Notes: a model not told the origin generated them from the sequence alone. DNA of 64,000 nucleotides from DASYCK01 sp036500205 (GCA_036500205.1 DASYCK010000009.1:4417-68416), one strand, 5' to 3'; positions 17,885 through 27,318 are shown, counted from the first letter of the stretch. A program made the numbers and translations.

Positions 17885-18871
17885 ATGATTGATCCCCCCA
17901 TCATCCTCGGTGGCCTGATCGTCGGATTCCTCGTGGGAATGACCGGCGTCGGCGGCGGCGCGCTCATGACGCCGATGCTGGTCCTCATCTTCGGCGTCGA
18001 GCCCTTGACCGCCGTTTCCAGCGATCTGGTCGCCGCCGTGATCATGAAGCCGATCGGGGGCGGCGTGCACCTGCGCCGCGGCACCGTGAAGCTGGATCTG
18101 GTGAAGTGGCTGATGGTCGGTTCGCTGCCGTGCGCCTTCCTGGGCGTCGTCTTGCTGAAGATGGCCGGCTCGGGCCCCGCGCTGCAGTCGCACATCAAGA
18201 CGGGCCTCGGCTATGCGCTGCTGGCAGCGGCGTCGGGCATCCTGGTGCGGCCGCTGCTGGCCCGGCGCCACCGCGACGTGTCCACCGACGAGAAGGTGCC
18301 CGTCCGGATCATCCCGACGATCTTGATCGGCGCGTTCGGTGGCCTGGTCGTGGGCATGACCTCCGTCGGCTCCGGCTCGTTGATGATCGTGTTGCTGTTC
18401 CTCCTGTATCCGCGGTTTCGCCTGTCGGACCTGATTGGCACCGATCTCGTTCAGGCCATTCCGCTGGTCTTCTCCGCCGCCCTGGGCCACCTGCTGCTCG
18501 GCGACTTCAAGCTGGCGTTGACCGGATCGATCCTGATCGGCGCCGTTCCAGGCGTGTATCTGGGCGCCCGGCTCTCCTCGCGGGCGCCCGACGGCCTGCT
18601 CCGTCCCGTGCTGGTCGTCGCTCTCTCGGCGTCGTCGCTGAAGCTGCTGGGGATCTCCAACGGCGTGCTGCCGTTCGCGGCGCTGGCGATCGCGGTGGTG
18701 GCCTTCGGGCTGAACCTGCCGGAGCTGCGGCGGTCGTTCGCGGCCCGGGCATCTGGTGAAGCGGCCGTGCCCCGCTCCAGCGCCGGCAAGGACCAGAGCT
18801 TGCCCCTCGACACCGCGGTCGTCCCGCGCGTCGAGGACAGCAAGACGAACTTCATGATGTCGGCCAAATAG
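17885..18871 (+). CDS. TauE/SafE-family anion exporter
   Basis: Inner-membrane protein of 328 residues with about eight hydrophobic helices. It has the two repeated TauE/SafE signatures: GFLVGMTGVGGGALMTPML near residues 15-33 and GGLVVGMTSVGSGSLMIVLL in the second half. Members export sulfite, sulfoacetate or related organic anions. The surrounding APS kinase, sulfotransferase and arylsulfotransferase-like genes make a sulfur anion a reasonable substrate guess, but this is context only. The C-terminal 60 residues are a soluble tail unusual for the family core. The Shine-Dalgarno before the ATG is weak. It converges with the phosphoesterase gene, 15 bases away. Confidence 0.85.
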   Translation: MIDPPIILGGLIVGFLVGMTGVGGGALMTPMLVLIFGVEPLTAVSSDLVAAVIMKPIGGGVHLRRGTVKLDLVKWLMVGSLPCAFLGVVLLKMAGSGPALQSHIKTGLGYALLAAASGILVRPLLARRHRDVSTDEKVPVRIIPTILIGAFGGLVVGMTSVGSGSLMIVLLFLLYPRFRLSDLIGTDLVQAIPLVFSAALGHLLLGDFKLALTGSILIGAVPGVYLGARLSSRAPDGLLRPVLVVALSASSLKLLGISNGVLPFAALAIAVVAFGLNLPELRRSFAARASGEAAVPRSSAGKDQSLPLDTAVVPRVEDSKTNFMMSAK

Positions 18872-18886
18872 GGCCGGCGCGCCGCC

Positions 18887-20305
18887 TCAGTCGAGGCTGT
18901 ATTCGTAGAGAATCTGGCCGGTCAGATCGAGGTACTGGACGTGAACGCCGCCGGGCGTCACATCGACCTTTCCCCAGCCAGGGACCTCCCAGTCCTCGGT
19001 GTATCCGGTCTGGCTGGTCGGGAAGAACCAGATGGCCCCCGCGCTGCCCGGCAACGAGTAGTGTGTCTTGTCGACCGTCATGTCCGTGAAAACATGATCG
19101 TGTCCGTAGAAGAGGATCTGTACGCCGTGGTCCTGCATCAGCTGGTGCACGAGCGCCTGCTGACCCACTTGCGCCGCCCTTCCGCCGCCCCGTCCGTAAG
19201 CGGAGTCGTCGTCGTCGCCGGCGTTGCCGCCCACGGGGTGATGGATCAACAAGAACCGCCACTTCGCCGTGGCGTTCGCCAGCGTGTTCTGCAGCCAGGC
19301 GAGCTGCGCGTCCCCCAGGGTCCAATCGTCCGCCAGGCCGGGATCCCCCGACAGCAGGTGGCAGGTCGGCGTATAGGTGTAGACGTTCAGCACCACGAAC
19401 AGCGCGTCGCCCCAGGTGAACGCGTAGTAGTCCTGGAACGGGCTGCCCCCCTCCGGATACGTCTGGGGGCTCGGCCCCGGTAGATACAGCAGGCGCTGAT
19501 CGCGAGAGCGGTTGATCTCGTCGAGCGTATTGCAGCCACTCTCGCTGTCCCAGCCGCCGATCACGGGGAAGTGCGCCGCGTTCGCCACCGCGTCTCCGAA
19601 GGTCCTGCGATAGTTCAGATAGGCCATCCGTGTCACCGAGCCGTCCGGCGGAGGCACATTGAAGCCGTACTCGTGGAAATCGAGCATGTCGCCCAGGTTC
19701 ACCACGAAGTCCGGCGCGGCCGTCCCGATGGCGGTGCTCACCGTCGACAGCGTCGTCGGGTCGCCCTGGTTTCCGTAGCTGAGATCCGCGCCGATGTGCG
19801 TGTCGCTGACCAGCGCGAAGCTGAATGCGGCGCCCGGCGCGCGGGCCGTGACGAACCTCCCCTGATAGAGCGCGCTCTCACCGCCCCCCAGCGCGCTGAT
19901 CTGGTACTCGTAGGTCGTCCCACCGGCCAGCCCCTCCAGGTCCCACTGCGCCAGATCGACGGCGCGCGACTCGGGCACGAGGGCCGTGCCCCAGGCGGTC
20001 GCTCCCGTCTTGCGCAGGCGCGCCCGCAACGTGGAAGGATCGCCGGTTGCCAGCGCCGCGCTGATGCCGATGCCGTGGCTGGTGGGCGCGAAGAGGAGCG
20101 GGGACCCGGACAACGAAGGAGCGGCGCCGTCCATTCCCCCAGCCGCGCCGCCCACCGCCGCGCCACCCACGCCCTGCCCGGCGCCGCCGACATTCTCGTA
20201 TTTCAACTGACCGCAAGCGGCGAACGCCAGGACGCACGTCCACCAGGAGAGACGACGAGCCGCCTGGAGGATCGGCGGGGCGGCGAACGAGCTTCGTGCG
20301 GCCAT
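18887..20305 (-). CDS. Purple-acid-phosphatase-like metallophosphoesterase lipoprotein with altered motif
   Basis: Protein of 472 residues. The signal peptide ends FAAC (Cys31) and a short Gly/Ala linker follows. A fibronectin-like domain (about 65-155, TTYEYQISALGGG) precedes a calcineurin-type phosphoesterase domain. Metal motifs are visible: SDTH (167-170), GD-x-x-D (205-209), IHHP and YGHDH. The usual GNHE/D motif, however, reads GGWDSE (250-255). It therefore lacks both the Asn ligand and the catalytic His, so activity may be lost or changed. The architecture resembles purple acid phosphatases. AAGGAG just before the ATG at 20305 sets the start. It is preceded by an epimerase gene in the same direction. 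Confidence 0.82.
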   Translation of the reverse strand: MAARSSFAAPPILQAARRLSWWTCVLAFAACGQLKYENVGGAGQGVGGAAVGGAAGGMDGAAPSLSGSPLLFAPTSHGIGISAALATGDPSTLRARLRKTGATAWGTALVPESRAVDLAQWDLEGLAGGTTYEYQISALGGGESALYQGRFVTARAPGAAFSFALVSDTHIGADLSYGNQGDPTTLSTVSTAIGTAAPDFVVNLGDMLDFHEYGFNVPPPDGSVTRMAYLNYRRTFGDAVANAAHFPVIGGWDSESGCNTLDEINRSRDQRLLYLPGPSPQTYPEGGSPFQDYYAFTWGDALFVVLNVYTYTPTCHLLSGDPGLADDWTLGDAQLAWLQNTLANATAKWRFLLIHHPVGGNAGDDDDSAYGRGGGRAAQVGQQALVHQLMQDHGVQILFYGHDHVFTDMTVDKTHYSLPGSAGAIWFFPTSQTGYTEDWEVPGWGKVDVTPGGVHVQYLDLTGQILYEYSLD

Positions 20306-20348
20306 GGGCTCCTTCCGGATCTCCTTTTTGCACGGCGTTCTCCCCAAG

Positions 20349-21089
20349 TCACGCCAATTGGGCGGCGGCGCGCCAGGTGGGCGCGCGGAACGCGGGATCG
20401 AAGCCGAGCGCGCGGCGCGCCTTTTCGATGGAAACGGCGCCGTCGTCCTCGGCGATGTTGTAGATGCCCGGCGCCCCCTTCGTGACAGCGAGCAGGGCCG
20501 CTTGCGCGGCGGCGTCGACGTGCAAGGCCGGCGGGTGCGACGAGACAGCCGTCCAGGTCCCCGGGCCGTACAGCCGCCCGTACCGCAGCACGACGCCTTC
20601 GAGCCCATCCGTGCCCAGCACGGCGCTCTCCAGCGCGTGCACGCCCCTCGCCGACGCGCCGAGCGGCGGCTCCAGCGGAGCGTCCTCGCCGTGCGGCCCC
20701 GGGCCGGATGCGTAGAGGAACGCGACGCTCTGCGCGACGATCCGCCGGGCGCCCGCCGCCAGCGCCGCCACCACGAGGTTGTGTGTCCCCTCGATGCGAA
20801 GGCGGGCGTTGGCGGCGCGCCCCGCCTCGAGCGCCGCGGGCGCGTCGCTGTCGGGGAGATCCGTCAGCTGGTGGACGACGACGGCCGGACGCGCCGCCTC
20901 GACCGCCTGGCAGAGCGCCGCGAGATCGTAGACGTCGACGACGACGGGACGCGCCCCCAGCCGCGCCAATCCCGCCGCGCGCTCGGGCGAGCGCGTGGTA
21001 CCCGTGACGACATGTCCGGCGCGCAGCAGCAGCGGAACGAGCGCCCGTCCAATGACCCCGGTCGCGCCCGCCACGAACACGTCAGCCAA
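20349..21089 (-). CDS. NAD-dependent epimerase/dehydratase (extended SDR)
   Basis: Protein of 246 residues. The N-terminal GATGVIGRALVPLLL is the Rossmann dinucleotide-binding motif of extended short-chain dehydrogenases. A catalytic-type Tyr occurs in AFLYASGPG, but the usual Y-x-x-x-K pair is not obvious, so the chemistry is uncertain. The length is somewhat short for the family. The best start is a TTG at 21089 preceded by GGGAGGGG; a GTG at 21080 is the alternative and would cut into the first strand. It lies 43 bases upstream of the phosphoesterase gene and is divergent from the ATP-grasp gene. Confidence 0.75.
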   Translation of the reverse strand: MADVFVAGATGVIGRALVPLLLRAGHVVTGTTRSPERAAGLARLGARPVVVDVYDLAALCQAVEAARPAVVVHQLTDLPDSDAPAALEAGRAANARLRIEGTHNLVVAALAAGARRIVAQSVAFLYASGPGPHGEDAPLEPPLGASARGVHALESAVLGTDGLEGVVLRYGRLYGPGTWTAVSSHPPALHVDAAAQAALLAVTKGAPGIYNIAEDDGAVSIEKARRALGFDPAFRAPTWRAAAQLA

Positions 21090-21244
21090 CGGTCCCCTCC
21101 CTCGCGGCGGCGAGGCCCACGCGCGAACGGCGGCCGGGGACGAGACACATCGAACGCAACAGTAAAACAGGACGGCGAGCGCGCAAAGTCGGCGCGGTGA
21201 TGTCGTTGAAGCACCGGAGCGGGCCGGGTTAAAAAGGAGCGGCG

Positions 21245-22420
21245 ATGCCCCACGACTTCCGCGTGCTCTGCGCTGCCAGCGAGCAGTGGCTGTCGCTCGC
21301 GCAGGTCCCGCGGATGCTTCACCGCGCCGGAGCGCACGTGACCTTTCTGGGCCCCGCGGGCGCCTGGCCGCTGCGCGGCAGCTTCGTCGATCGCTGGGTT
21401 CGCGCCGAGGGCAAGGCGGAAGCGGTCGCTCGCGTCCTGGGCGCTCACCTGACCGACGCGCGCCCTTACGACTGGATCATCCTGGGGGACGATTCGCTGC
21501 TGGCGGCGGTGGGCGCGCGCCGCGACGAGCCCTGGACGCGGGCGGCGCTCCCCCTCGAGCCCGACGACGTGCGCCGGGGTCTTCTCGGCTCGAAGCTCGG
21601 TTTCGTGACCGCCGCCGCCGCCCTCGGTCTCCCCATTCCCCGGTCGCTCGTCTGTCGGGGCGAGCAAGAGATCCGCGAGGCGCTCGACACCTTCGACGGG
21701 CCGGCCCTCATCAAGGAAGACGGACCGAGCGGCGGCGAAGGTTGTCACGCGCTCACCCGCACCGGGGCGGTCCCGGCGCGCTTGCGCGCGGAGGCCGTGG
21801 TGGTGCAGGCGTTGGTGCAGGGGCCGACCATCGCCGTCGAGGCCCTGTACGACCGGGGCCAGCTCCGTTTCGCGCTGACGTCCACCATCGAACGAACCTG
21901 GCCACCGCCGTTCGGCGTCTCGGCGCTGCGCCGCTTCTCGCACGACGCCACCGCGCTGGCGCTGACCGAGGACCTCGGGCGAACGGTGGGCATTCATGGC
22001 TTCGCCAACCTGACGATGCTGCGCGATCCATCCACCGGGCGGACTCTGCTGATCGAGCTCGACCTCCGTCCCAACGCCCTGTTTCACCTGGGAGCCGTGC
22101 TGGGGGTCGACCTCACACCGTCGCTGCGCGCCCTCCTCGAACGTCGCCCGCCGGAACCGGTGCGTCACCTCGCCGTCGACGTCGATGCCCGGGTTCCGAT
22201 CTATCCGGTCGACGTGATCCGGTCGGTCCTGCAGCGCGATTGGCGCGCGCTGGCGAGCTGGCTCACCGACAGCGACGACCGCTGGCGCTCGATCCCCCCC
22301 GACGATCCCCGGCTGGCCCGGGCCTATCTCGGGCACATCGTTCGCCAGATCGTCCGCCAGACGCTCCGAGACGACAGGGCGGCACGGACGCCGCGCGCCG
22401 TGCTAGCTTCGCCCGCGTGA
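21245..22420 (+). CDS. ATP-grasp enzyme
   Basis: Protein of 391 residues. Features of the ATP-grasp fold are visible: PALIKEDGPSGGEGC (nucleotide-binding Lys and Gly-rich loop, near residue 158), VVVQALVQGPTIAVEAL and the metal-binding end LLIELDLRPNALFHLG. ATP-grasp enzymes ligate a carboxylate to an amine, thiol or similar group through an acyl-phosphate. The N-terminal part resembles the carboxylate-binding domain with an LGDDS segment. AAGGAG before the ATG supports the start. Its stop overlaps the next start by one base (TGATG), so it is coupled to the aldo/keto reductase. The substrate cannot be named. Confidence 0.8.
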   Translation: MPHDFRVLCAASEQWLSLAQVPRMLHRAGAHVTFLGPAGAWPLRGSFVDRWVRAEGKAEAVARVLGAHLTDARPYDWIILGDDSLLAAVGARRDEPWTRAALPLEPDDVRRGLLGSKLGFVTAAAALGLPIPRSLVCRGEQEIREALDTFDGPALIKEDGPSGGEGCHALTRTGAVPARLRAEAVVVQALVQGPTIAVEALYDRGQLRFALTSTIERTWPPPFGVSALRRFSHDATALALTEDLGRTVGIHGFANLTMLRDPSTGRTLLIELDLRPNALFHLGAVLGVDLTPSLRALLERRPPEPVRHLAVDVDARVPIYPVDVIRSVLQRDWRALASWLTDSDDRWRSIPPDDPRLARAYLGHIVRQIVRQTLRDDRAARTPRAVLASPA

Positions 22421-23403
22421 TGGAATATCGAACGCTCGGTCGGACCGGTTGGAAAATTTCGTCTGTCAGCTTCGGCGCGTGGGCCATCGGCGGCACCTGG
22501 GGCGCCGTCAAGGAGGACGAGTCGCTGGCGGCGCTGCACCGCGCCCTCGACTGCGGCGTGAACTTCTTCGACACCGCCGACGTCTACGGTGACGGCCTGA
22601 GCGAGCGCCTGATCGCGCGGCTGCGAAAAGAGCGCAAGGAGCCATTCTTCATCACCACCAAGGCGGGGCGCCGGCTGCCCAAGCAGACCGTCGAGGGTTA
22701 CAACCGCCAGAACCTGACCTCTTTCGTCGAGCGCAGCCTGACGAACCTGCAGGTGGAGACGATCGATCTGCTGCAGCTGCACTGCCCGCCGACCGACCTG
22801 TACTACCACCCCGAGGCGTTCGGCATCCTCGATGAGCTGGTGAAGGCGGGAAAGCTGCGCCACTACGGCGTCAGCGTCGAGCGGGTCGAGGAGGCGCTGA
22901 AGGCCATCGAGTTCCCGGGCGTCCAGTCGGTGCAGATCATCTTCAACATGTTCCGCCAGCGCCCGGCCGAGCTGTTCCTGCCCGAGGCGCGGCGGCGTCA
23001 GGTCGGCGTCCTGGCGCGGGTGCCGCTGGCCTCGGGGATGTTGACCGGCAAGATGACCCGGGACAGCCAGTTCGCCGCCGACGATCATCGCAACTTCAAC
23101 CGGGACGGCGCCGCCTTCGATCGCGGCGAGACCTTCTCCGGAGTTCCCTATGAAAGCGGCCTGGAGGCCGTCGAGGAGCTGCGCGCCCTGATTCCAGCGG
23201 GGGCAAGCCTGGCCGCGCTGGCGCTGCGCTGGATCCTGATGAACGAGGCGGTGACCTGCGTCATCCCGGGCGGCAAGCGCCCGGCGCAGGTCGAAGACAA
23301 CTGTTCGGCCGCGGCGCTCGCGCCCCTGCCGGAGGCGACGATGGCCCGGGTGCGCGAGATCTACGACCAGCGCATCCGCCCCCACGTCCACCCGTACTGG
23401 TAG
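22420..23403 (+). CDS. Aldo/keto reductase
   Basis: Protein of 327 residues with the catalytic tetrad of the family: Asp51 and Tyr56 in FFDTADVYGDG, Lys81 in ITTKAG, and His121 in LLQLHCPP. The N-terminal MEYRTLGRTGWKISSVSFG and the C-terminal GGKRPAQVEDN are typical of NADPH-dependent bacterial members. It reduces or oxidises carbonyl/alcohol groups in the cytoplasm. The ATG overlaps the stop of the ATP-grasp gene by one base, so co-translation is likely and the two may act in one pathway. Confidence 0.92.
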   Translation: MEYRTLGRTGWKISSVSFGAWAIGGTWGAVKEDESLAALHRALDCGVNFFDTADVYGDGLSERLIARLRKERKEPFFITTKAGRRLPKQTVEGYNRQNLTSFVERSLTNLQVETIDLLQLHCPPTDLYYHPEAFGILDELVKAGKLRHYGVSVERVEEALKAIEFPGVQSVQIIFNMFRQRPAELFLPEARRRQVGVLARVPLASGMLTGKMTRDSQFAADDHRNFNRDGAAFDRGETFSGVPYESGLEAVEELRALIPAGASLAALALRWILMNEAVTCVIPGGKRPAQVEDNCSAAALAPLPEATMARVREIYDQRIRPHVHPYW

Positions 23404-23480
23404 GACGCCCATACCGGCGGGACGGCCAGCGCCTCAAGTCCGCGCGGCGGGGTGCCGAAAAGTGTGCAAGGCCCCGCCCG

Positions 23481-24791
23481 ATGTCCACCGCCTACAGCGA
23501 GTGTGTTCCCCCCACGGATAATGCGGTCGGCGCCCCCCGCACCGAGGTTCCTCCGGCCGCGCGCGCCCCGCGGCGCGAGCTGACCACGCGCGAGACGGCG
23601 GTGCTCGTCGCGCTGATCGCCTTCTACGTCGAGCTCATCGTGGCGCTGGCCCTGGTCGGCAAGTTCACGTTCATCGCCAAGACGTCCATCATCCCGGCGC
23701 TCATCATCGTGGCGCTGCTCACCGGCCGGGTGTCCGTGTTCGTCAACGACTGGGCGGTGTTCCTGTCGTCGGTGCTGCTGTTCGATTGCTTCCGCGGCCT
23801 GGTCTATTCGGTGACCCTGCGCTTCGATCTGCCCATCCACGCCGCCTACGTCGTGCGCTGGGACGAGCGTCTGCTGGGCGGCCAGCCGCTGTCGGTGCTG
23901 CTGCAACGGCGGTTCTTCGCTTCGCAGGTGATCGGGCCCTTCGAGAAGGTCCTCACCATCATCCACGGCTCGCACTTCCTGTTCTTCCTGTTCGTGGGAA
24001 TGGCCGTGTGGCTGTTCCGGCGCGATCAGTTCTGGCGCTTCCGGCGGGCCTTCATGCTGCTGATGCTGGTGGGGCTGGCGGCGTACCTGATTGTTCCGAC
24101 CGTTCCCCCCTGGATGGCCGCCAAGATGCACATCATCCCGCCCATCCGCCACATCACCGCCGAGATCTACAACCTCACCGTCCCCACCCTGCAGTCGACG
24201 TTCGACACCAACCCGGTCGCCGCCATGCCGTCGCTGCACACGGCGTTCCCCACGCTCTGTTCGCTGATCGCGTTGCATCACTTCGGTCGGCGCGCGCTGG
24301 CGCTGCCGTTCTACACGCTGCTCATGTACTTCGCGATCGCCTACATGGGCGAGCACTACCTCATCGACATCTTCATGGGCGTCGTGGTGGCATCTTCGGT
24401 GTACGTGGTGGTGTACCGCTCGGCCTGGGGCCGCGCGCCCTCACCGGCGCGCGGTGATGAACGGGCGGCCTCGCGCCGCCCCTGGATCCGCCAGGCCATC
24501 CTGGCGCTGGTGATCATCGGCGTGGCCGAGGGCGCCGGGCAGCTCGGGCAGAACCTGCGGCGGCCGCTGTTCTTCAACCCGACCTTCGTGGACAACGACA
24601 TGCGCGGGCGTTCGGACAAGGTCCACCTGACCCTGGGGCGCTACGCGCTGTCTCGCAATGACTACGACGGCGCGCAGAAAGAGCTGCGCCTCGCGCTGGG
24701 CGAGCTTCGCGATCTCGCCGACCGCTCGCGGACGGCCGACCTGCTGACCCGGATGCCCCACGCCGTCCCCGACGGCGATCAACTTCCCTGA
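23481..24791 (+). CDS. PAP2-superfamily membrane protein (Aur1/inositolphosphotransferase-like)
   Basis: Protein of 436 residues with several transmembrane helices between about residues 35 and 320. The motifs AAMPSLHTAFPT and YMGEHYLIDIFMG correspond to the second and third phosphatase motifs of the PAP2 family, with the His and Asp residues used in phosphotransfer. The PSLH variant is typical of the Aur1/Ipt1-like branch acting on lipid phosphates or phosphoinositides. The first motif is not obvious. After the helices there is an extra C-terminal segment of about 110 residues containing NPTFVDNDMRGRSDKVHL and ALSRNDYDGAQKELRLAL, which looks like a helical repeat. It starts 77 bases after the aldo/keto reductase. 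Confidence 0.82.
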   Translation: MSTAYSECVPPTDNAVGAPRTEVPPAARAPRRELTTRETAVLVALIAFYVELIVALALVGKFTFIAKTSIIPALIIVALLTGRVSVFVNDWAVFLSSVLLFDCFRGLVYSVTLRFDLPIHAAYVVRWDERLLGGQPLSVLLQRRFFASQVIGPFEKVLTIIHGSHFLFFLFVGMAVWLFRRDQFWRFRRAFMLLMLVGLAAYLIVPTVPPWMAAKMHIIPPIRHITAEIYNLTVPTLQSTFDTNPVAAMPSLHTAFPTLCSLIALHHFGRRALALPFYTLLMYFAIAYMGEHYLIDIFMGVVVASSVYVVVYRSAWGRAPSPARGDERAASRRPWIRQAILALVIIGVAEGAGQLGQNLRRPLFFNPTFVDNDMRGRSDKVHLTLGRYALSRNDYDGAQKELRLALGELRDLADRSRTADLLTRMPHAVPDGDQLP

Positions 24792-24854
24792 CCCCGTCCC
24801 CGCACCTCCGAGTGCATTCGACCGACGGTTACGACTAAGCTCCGTCCCTCGCCG

Positions 24855-25841
24855 ATGTCGCCGTGGGAACAGATCGCCTCGCTGGCGCGCCTCGCGCCCA
24901 CGCCGCACAACACGCAGCCGTTCCGCATCCGCCCTCGCGGCGACGACCGCGCCGACCTCGTGCTGCTGACCGAGCGCCTGCTCCCCGAGGAAGATCACGG
25001 GAACCTGTACGTGGCGAGCTCCTTCGGCACCTTCGCCGTGGCGCTGGAGCGAGCCGGGCGCCACTTCGGCATCGACCTGGAGATCACCCCGGTGGCGGAC
25101 CTCGCGCTCGAGACGCTGCCCGAGCTGGGGCCGCGGGTCGTGCTGGGCGAGGCGCGGGTGCGCGGGAGCGTCCCCGCCGAGCCGGCCGCGCAGGCGCTCG
25201 ACGCCCGGCGCACCTCGCGCCTCCCCTACCAGGATCGCCTGCTCGCCCCCGAGGTGCGCGCGGCGCTCGTCACCGTCGTCGAGCGGAGCGGGCATCGCCT
25301 GCTCGTCCACGACGCGCCCGAGGTCGTCGGCCCGCTGCTGCGTCTCAACGCCTCCGCCATCATCGACAACCTGCAGCTATCGGACGAACGAAAGGAGATC
25401 CGCGGCTGGCATCGCCTGGGCAAGACGCCGGCGTTCGGCGACGGGTTGTGGCAGGAGCCGATGAATCAGCCAGCCTGGGAGCTGTGGTCGGCGTTCGCGA
25501 TGCCGTGGCTGTTCCGCCTGCCCGGCTTTCGCCAGTTCGCGGCGCGGCGCTATCTGACCACTCAACGCGGCACGCGCCAGGTGGCGCTGCTCTGTGGCGC
25601 GTTTCGCCGCTGGCCCGAGCTGTACGCGGCCGGCCGCATGTTGATGGAGCTGTGGCTGGAGATGGCACGCCACGACGTGTACATGCAGCCGATGGGCTCG
25701 ATGTTGACGAACCCGCGCTACGTCGCCGAGATCGCCCGTCGCTTCGCCTGCGACGACTGCTGGCTGGTGCTGCGGCTCGGCCACTCCGCGGTGCCACCCC
25801 GCGCCCCCCGTTTGCAAAACATCGTGCTGTCCGATGAATAG
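24855..25841 (+). CDS. Acg-like (double) nitroreductase-family protein
   Basis: Protein of 328 residues. It opens with LARLAPTPHNTQPFRI, the FMN-phosphate-binding start seen in nitroreductases, and shows a second nitroreductase-like half ending MQPMGSMLTNP and CWLVLRLGHS. This two-half layout matches the Acg family known from the mycobacterial dormancy regulon. Those members can have a covered active site and may bind FMN rather than reduce nitro groups. Here it overlaps the start of a PaaK-like adenylating enzyme by eight bases, so a biosynthetic or modifying role is equally possible. The ATG at 24855 is the first in frame after the PAP2 gene. Confidence 0.75.
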   Translation: MSPWEQIASLARLAPTPHNTQPFRIRPRGDDRADLVLLTERLLPEEDHGNLYVASSFGTFAVALERAGRHFGIDLEITPVADLALETLPELGPRVVLGEARVRGSVPAEPAAQALDARRTSRLPYQDRLLAPEVRAALVTVVERSGHRLLVHDAPEVVGPLLRLNASAIIDNLQLSDERKEIRGWHRLGKTPAFGDGLWQEPMNQPAWELWSAFAMPWLFRLPGFRQFAARRYLTTQRGTRQVALLCGAFRRWPELYAAGRMLMELWLEMARHDVYMQPMGSMLTNPRYVAEIARRFACDDCWLVLRLGHSAVPPRAPRLQNIVLSDE

Positions 25842-27318
25842 CCGGATCGATCCCTGGCTGGGCTGGGCCCTCAACACCGTGGGCGGGGTGGCCCTGTCGT
25901 CATGGAACAGCTACCGGCTGCTCCACGCGCCGGTCGTCACGGAGGAGGCGCGGCAGTGGGTGAGCCGCAAGCGCGCGGCCGCCGCCTTCTATCGAGCGCG
26001 CCGGACCGTGCCTGCGTACCGCGCGTTCCTGGGCGAGCGACAGGCGCTGGAGCCAGCGCGCTTCGAGGACATCCCGCCCATGGACAAGGAGAGCTACGTG
26101 AAGCGCTGGCCGCTCGAGGCGCTGTGCCAGGGGGGCGCGCTGCCGCTGCGGGGTGCCGTCATCGACGAATCATCCGGCTCGAGCGGGACGGCCAGCAACT
26201 GGGTGCGCGGCGAAGCGGAGCGCTCGGCCACGCGCCGGCTGATCCAGTACGCGGCCCGCGCCACGTTCGGCGACGACAGCTTCGTGCTGCTGAACGCGTT
26301 CGCCCTCGGCCCGTGGGCGACCGGGATGAACGTGTCGATGTCGCTCGTCGATCGCGCCGTGTTGAAGTCGATCGGTCCGGACGCCAAGAAGGTCCTGGCC
26401 ACGCTCGAGCTGCTGGGGCCCAGGTACCGCTACGTCATCACCGGCTACCCGCCGTTCCTGAAGGCGCTGGTCGAGACGGCCACCCTCGACTGGTCTCGCT
26501 ACGACATCTGCGCGGTGGTGGGCGGCGAAGGGATGTCCGAGCCGCTGCGGGCGGCGCTGAACCGCTGCTTTCGCAAGACGATCTCCAGCTTCGGCGCGTC
26601 CGATCTCGAGATCAATCTGGCGGTGGAGAGCGACTTCAGCATCGCGCTGCGCCAGGCGCTGGCGGCGAATCCCGCCCTGGCGCGCGATCTGTACGGCGCC
26701 CACGAGGCGCTGCCGATGATCTTTCAGTACGACCCGCTGAACTGCTTCGTCGAGAGCGACGGCGAGCGCAACCTGCTGTTCACGTTGAATCGGCTGGAGA
26801 ACGTCTCGCCGCGTATTCGTTACAACCTGCACGATCGCGGCCTGTCGCATCCGTTCTCGTTCGTGCGGAACGTGCTGCGTGATCATGGCGTCGACCTGGG
26901 GCCGGCCGCGGCGGCCGCCTTGCCGTTGCCGCTGCTGTTTCACTGGGGGCGGCAGGAGAACGCCGTGGCGTTCTACGGCTGCAAGCTCACCCCGGAGGAT
27001 CTGCAGAACGTGGTGATGCGCGTGCCGGCGCTGGGACGGCAGGTGGCGAACTTCGCCCTCCATCCCTTCGAGGACGCACGCGCCAACAAGCGCCTCGAGC
27101 TGTGGTTCGAGCTGAGCCCGGGCCTGGCGGTGCCGCCCGCCGACGATGAAGCGCTGCGCGACGGCGTGCTGTCCGAGCTGGCGGCCGTGAATCAGGACTT
27201 TCGCGAGTCGATCCGGATGGTGCCGCCCGACGGGCGCCCGACCTTGAAGTTCTTCCCGTTCGGCGACAGCCCCATCTCGGGCCAGGACATCCGGGTCAAG
27301 AAGCGTTACATCGTCTGA
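25834..27318 (+). CDS. PaaK-like (phenylacetate-CoA ligase type) adenylate-forming enzyme
   Basis: Protein of 494 residues. The phosphate-binding loop SSGSSGTASN (113-122), the middle-domain GGEGMSEPLRAAL, the A5-type SFGASDLEINLA and the hinge-like YNLHDRGLSH identify the PaaK-type branch of adenylate-forming enzymes. These activate an aromatic or acyl carboxylate with ATP and usually pass it to CoA or a carrier thiol. The C-terminal part (VKKRYIV) resembles the family end with Lys residues. It overlaps the nitroreductase gene by eight bases and is the last gene of the plus-strand run. Confidence 0.85.
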   Translation: MNSRIDPWLGWALNTVGGVALSSWNSYRLLHAPVVTEEARQWVSRKRAAAAFYRARRTVPAYRAFLGERQALEPARFEDIPPMDKESYVKRWPLEALCQGGALPLRGAVIDESSGSSGTASNWVRGEAERSATRRLIQYAARATFGDDSFVLLNAFALGPWATGMNVSMSLVDRAVLKSIGPDAKKVLATLELLGPRYRYVITGYPPFLKALVETATLDWSRYDICAVVGGEGMSEPLRAALNRCFRKTISSFGASDLEINLAVESDFSIALRQALAANPALARDLYGAHEALPMIFQYDPLNCFVESDGERNLLFTLNRLENVSPRIRYNLHDRGLSHPFSFVRNVLRDHGVDLGPAAAAALPLPLLFHWGRQENAVAFYGCKLTPEDLQNVVMRVPALGRQVANFALHPFEDARANKRLELWFELSPGLAVPPADDEALRDGVLSELAAVNQDFRESIRMVPPDGRPTLKFFPFGDSPISGQDIRVKKRYIV

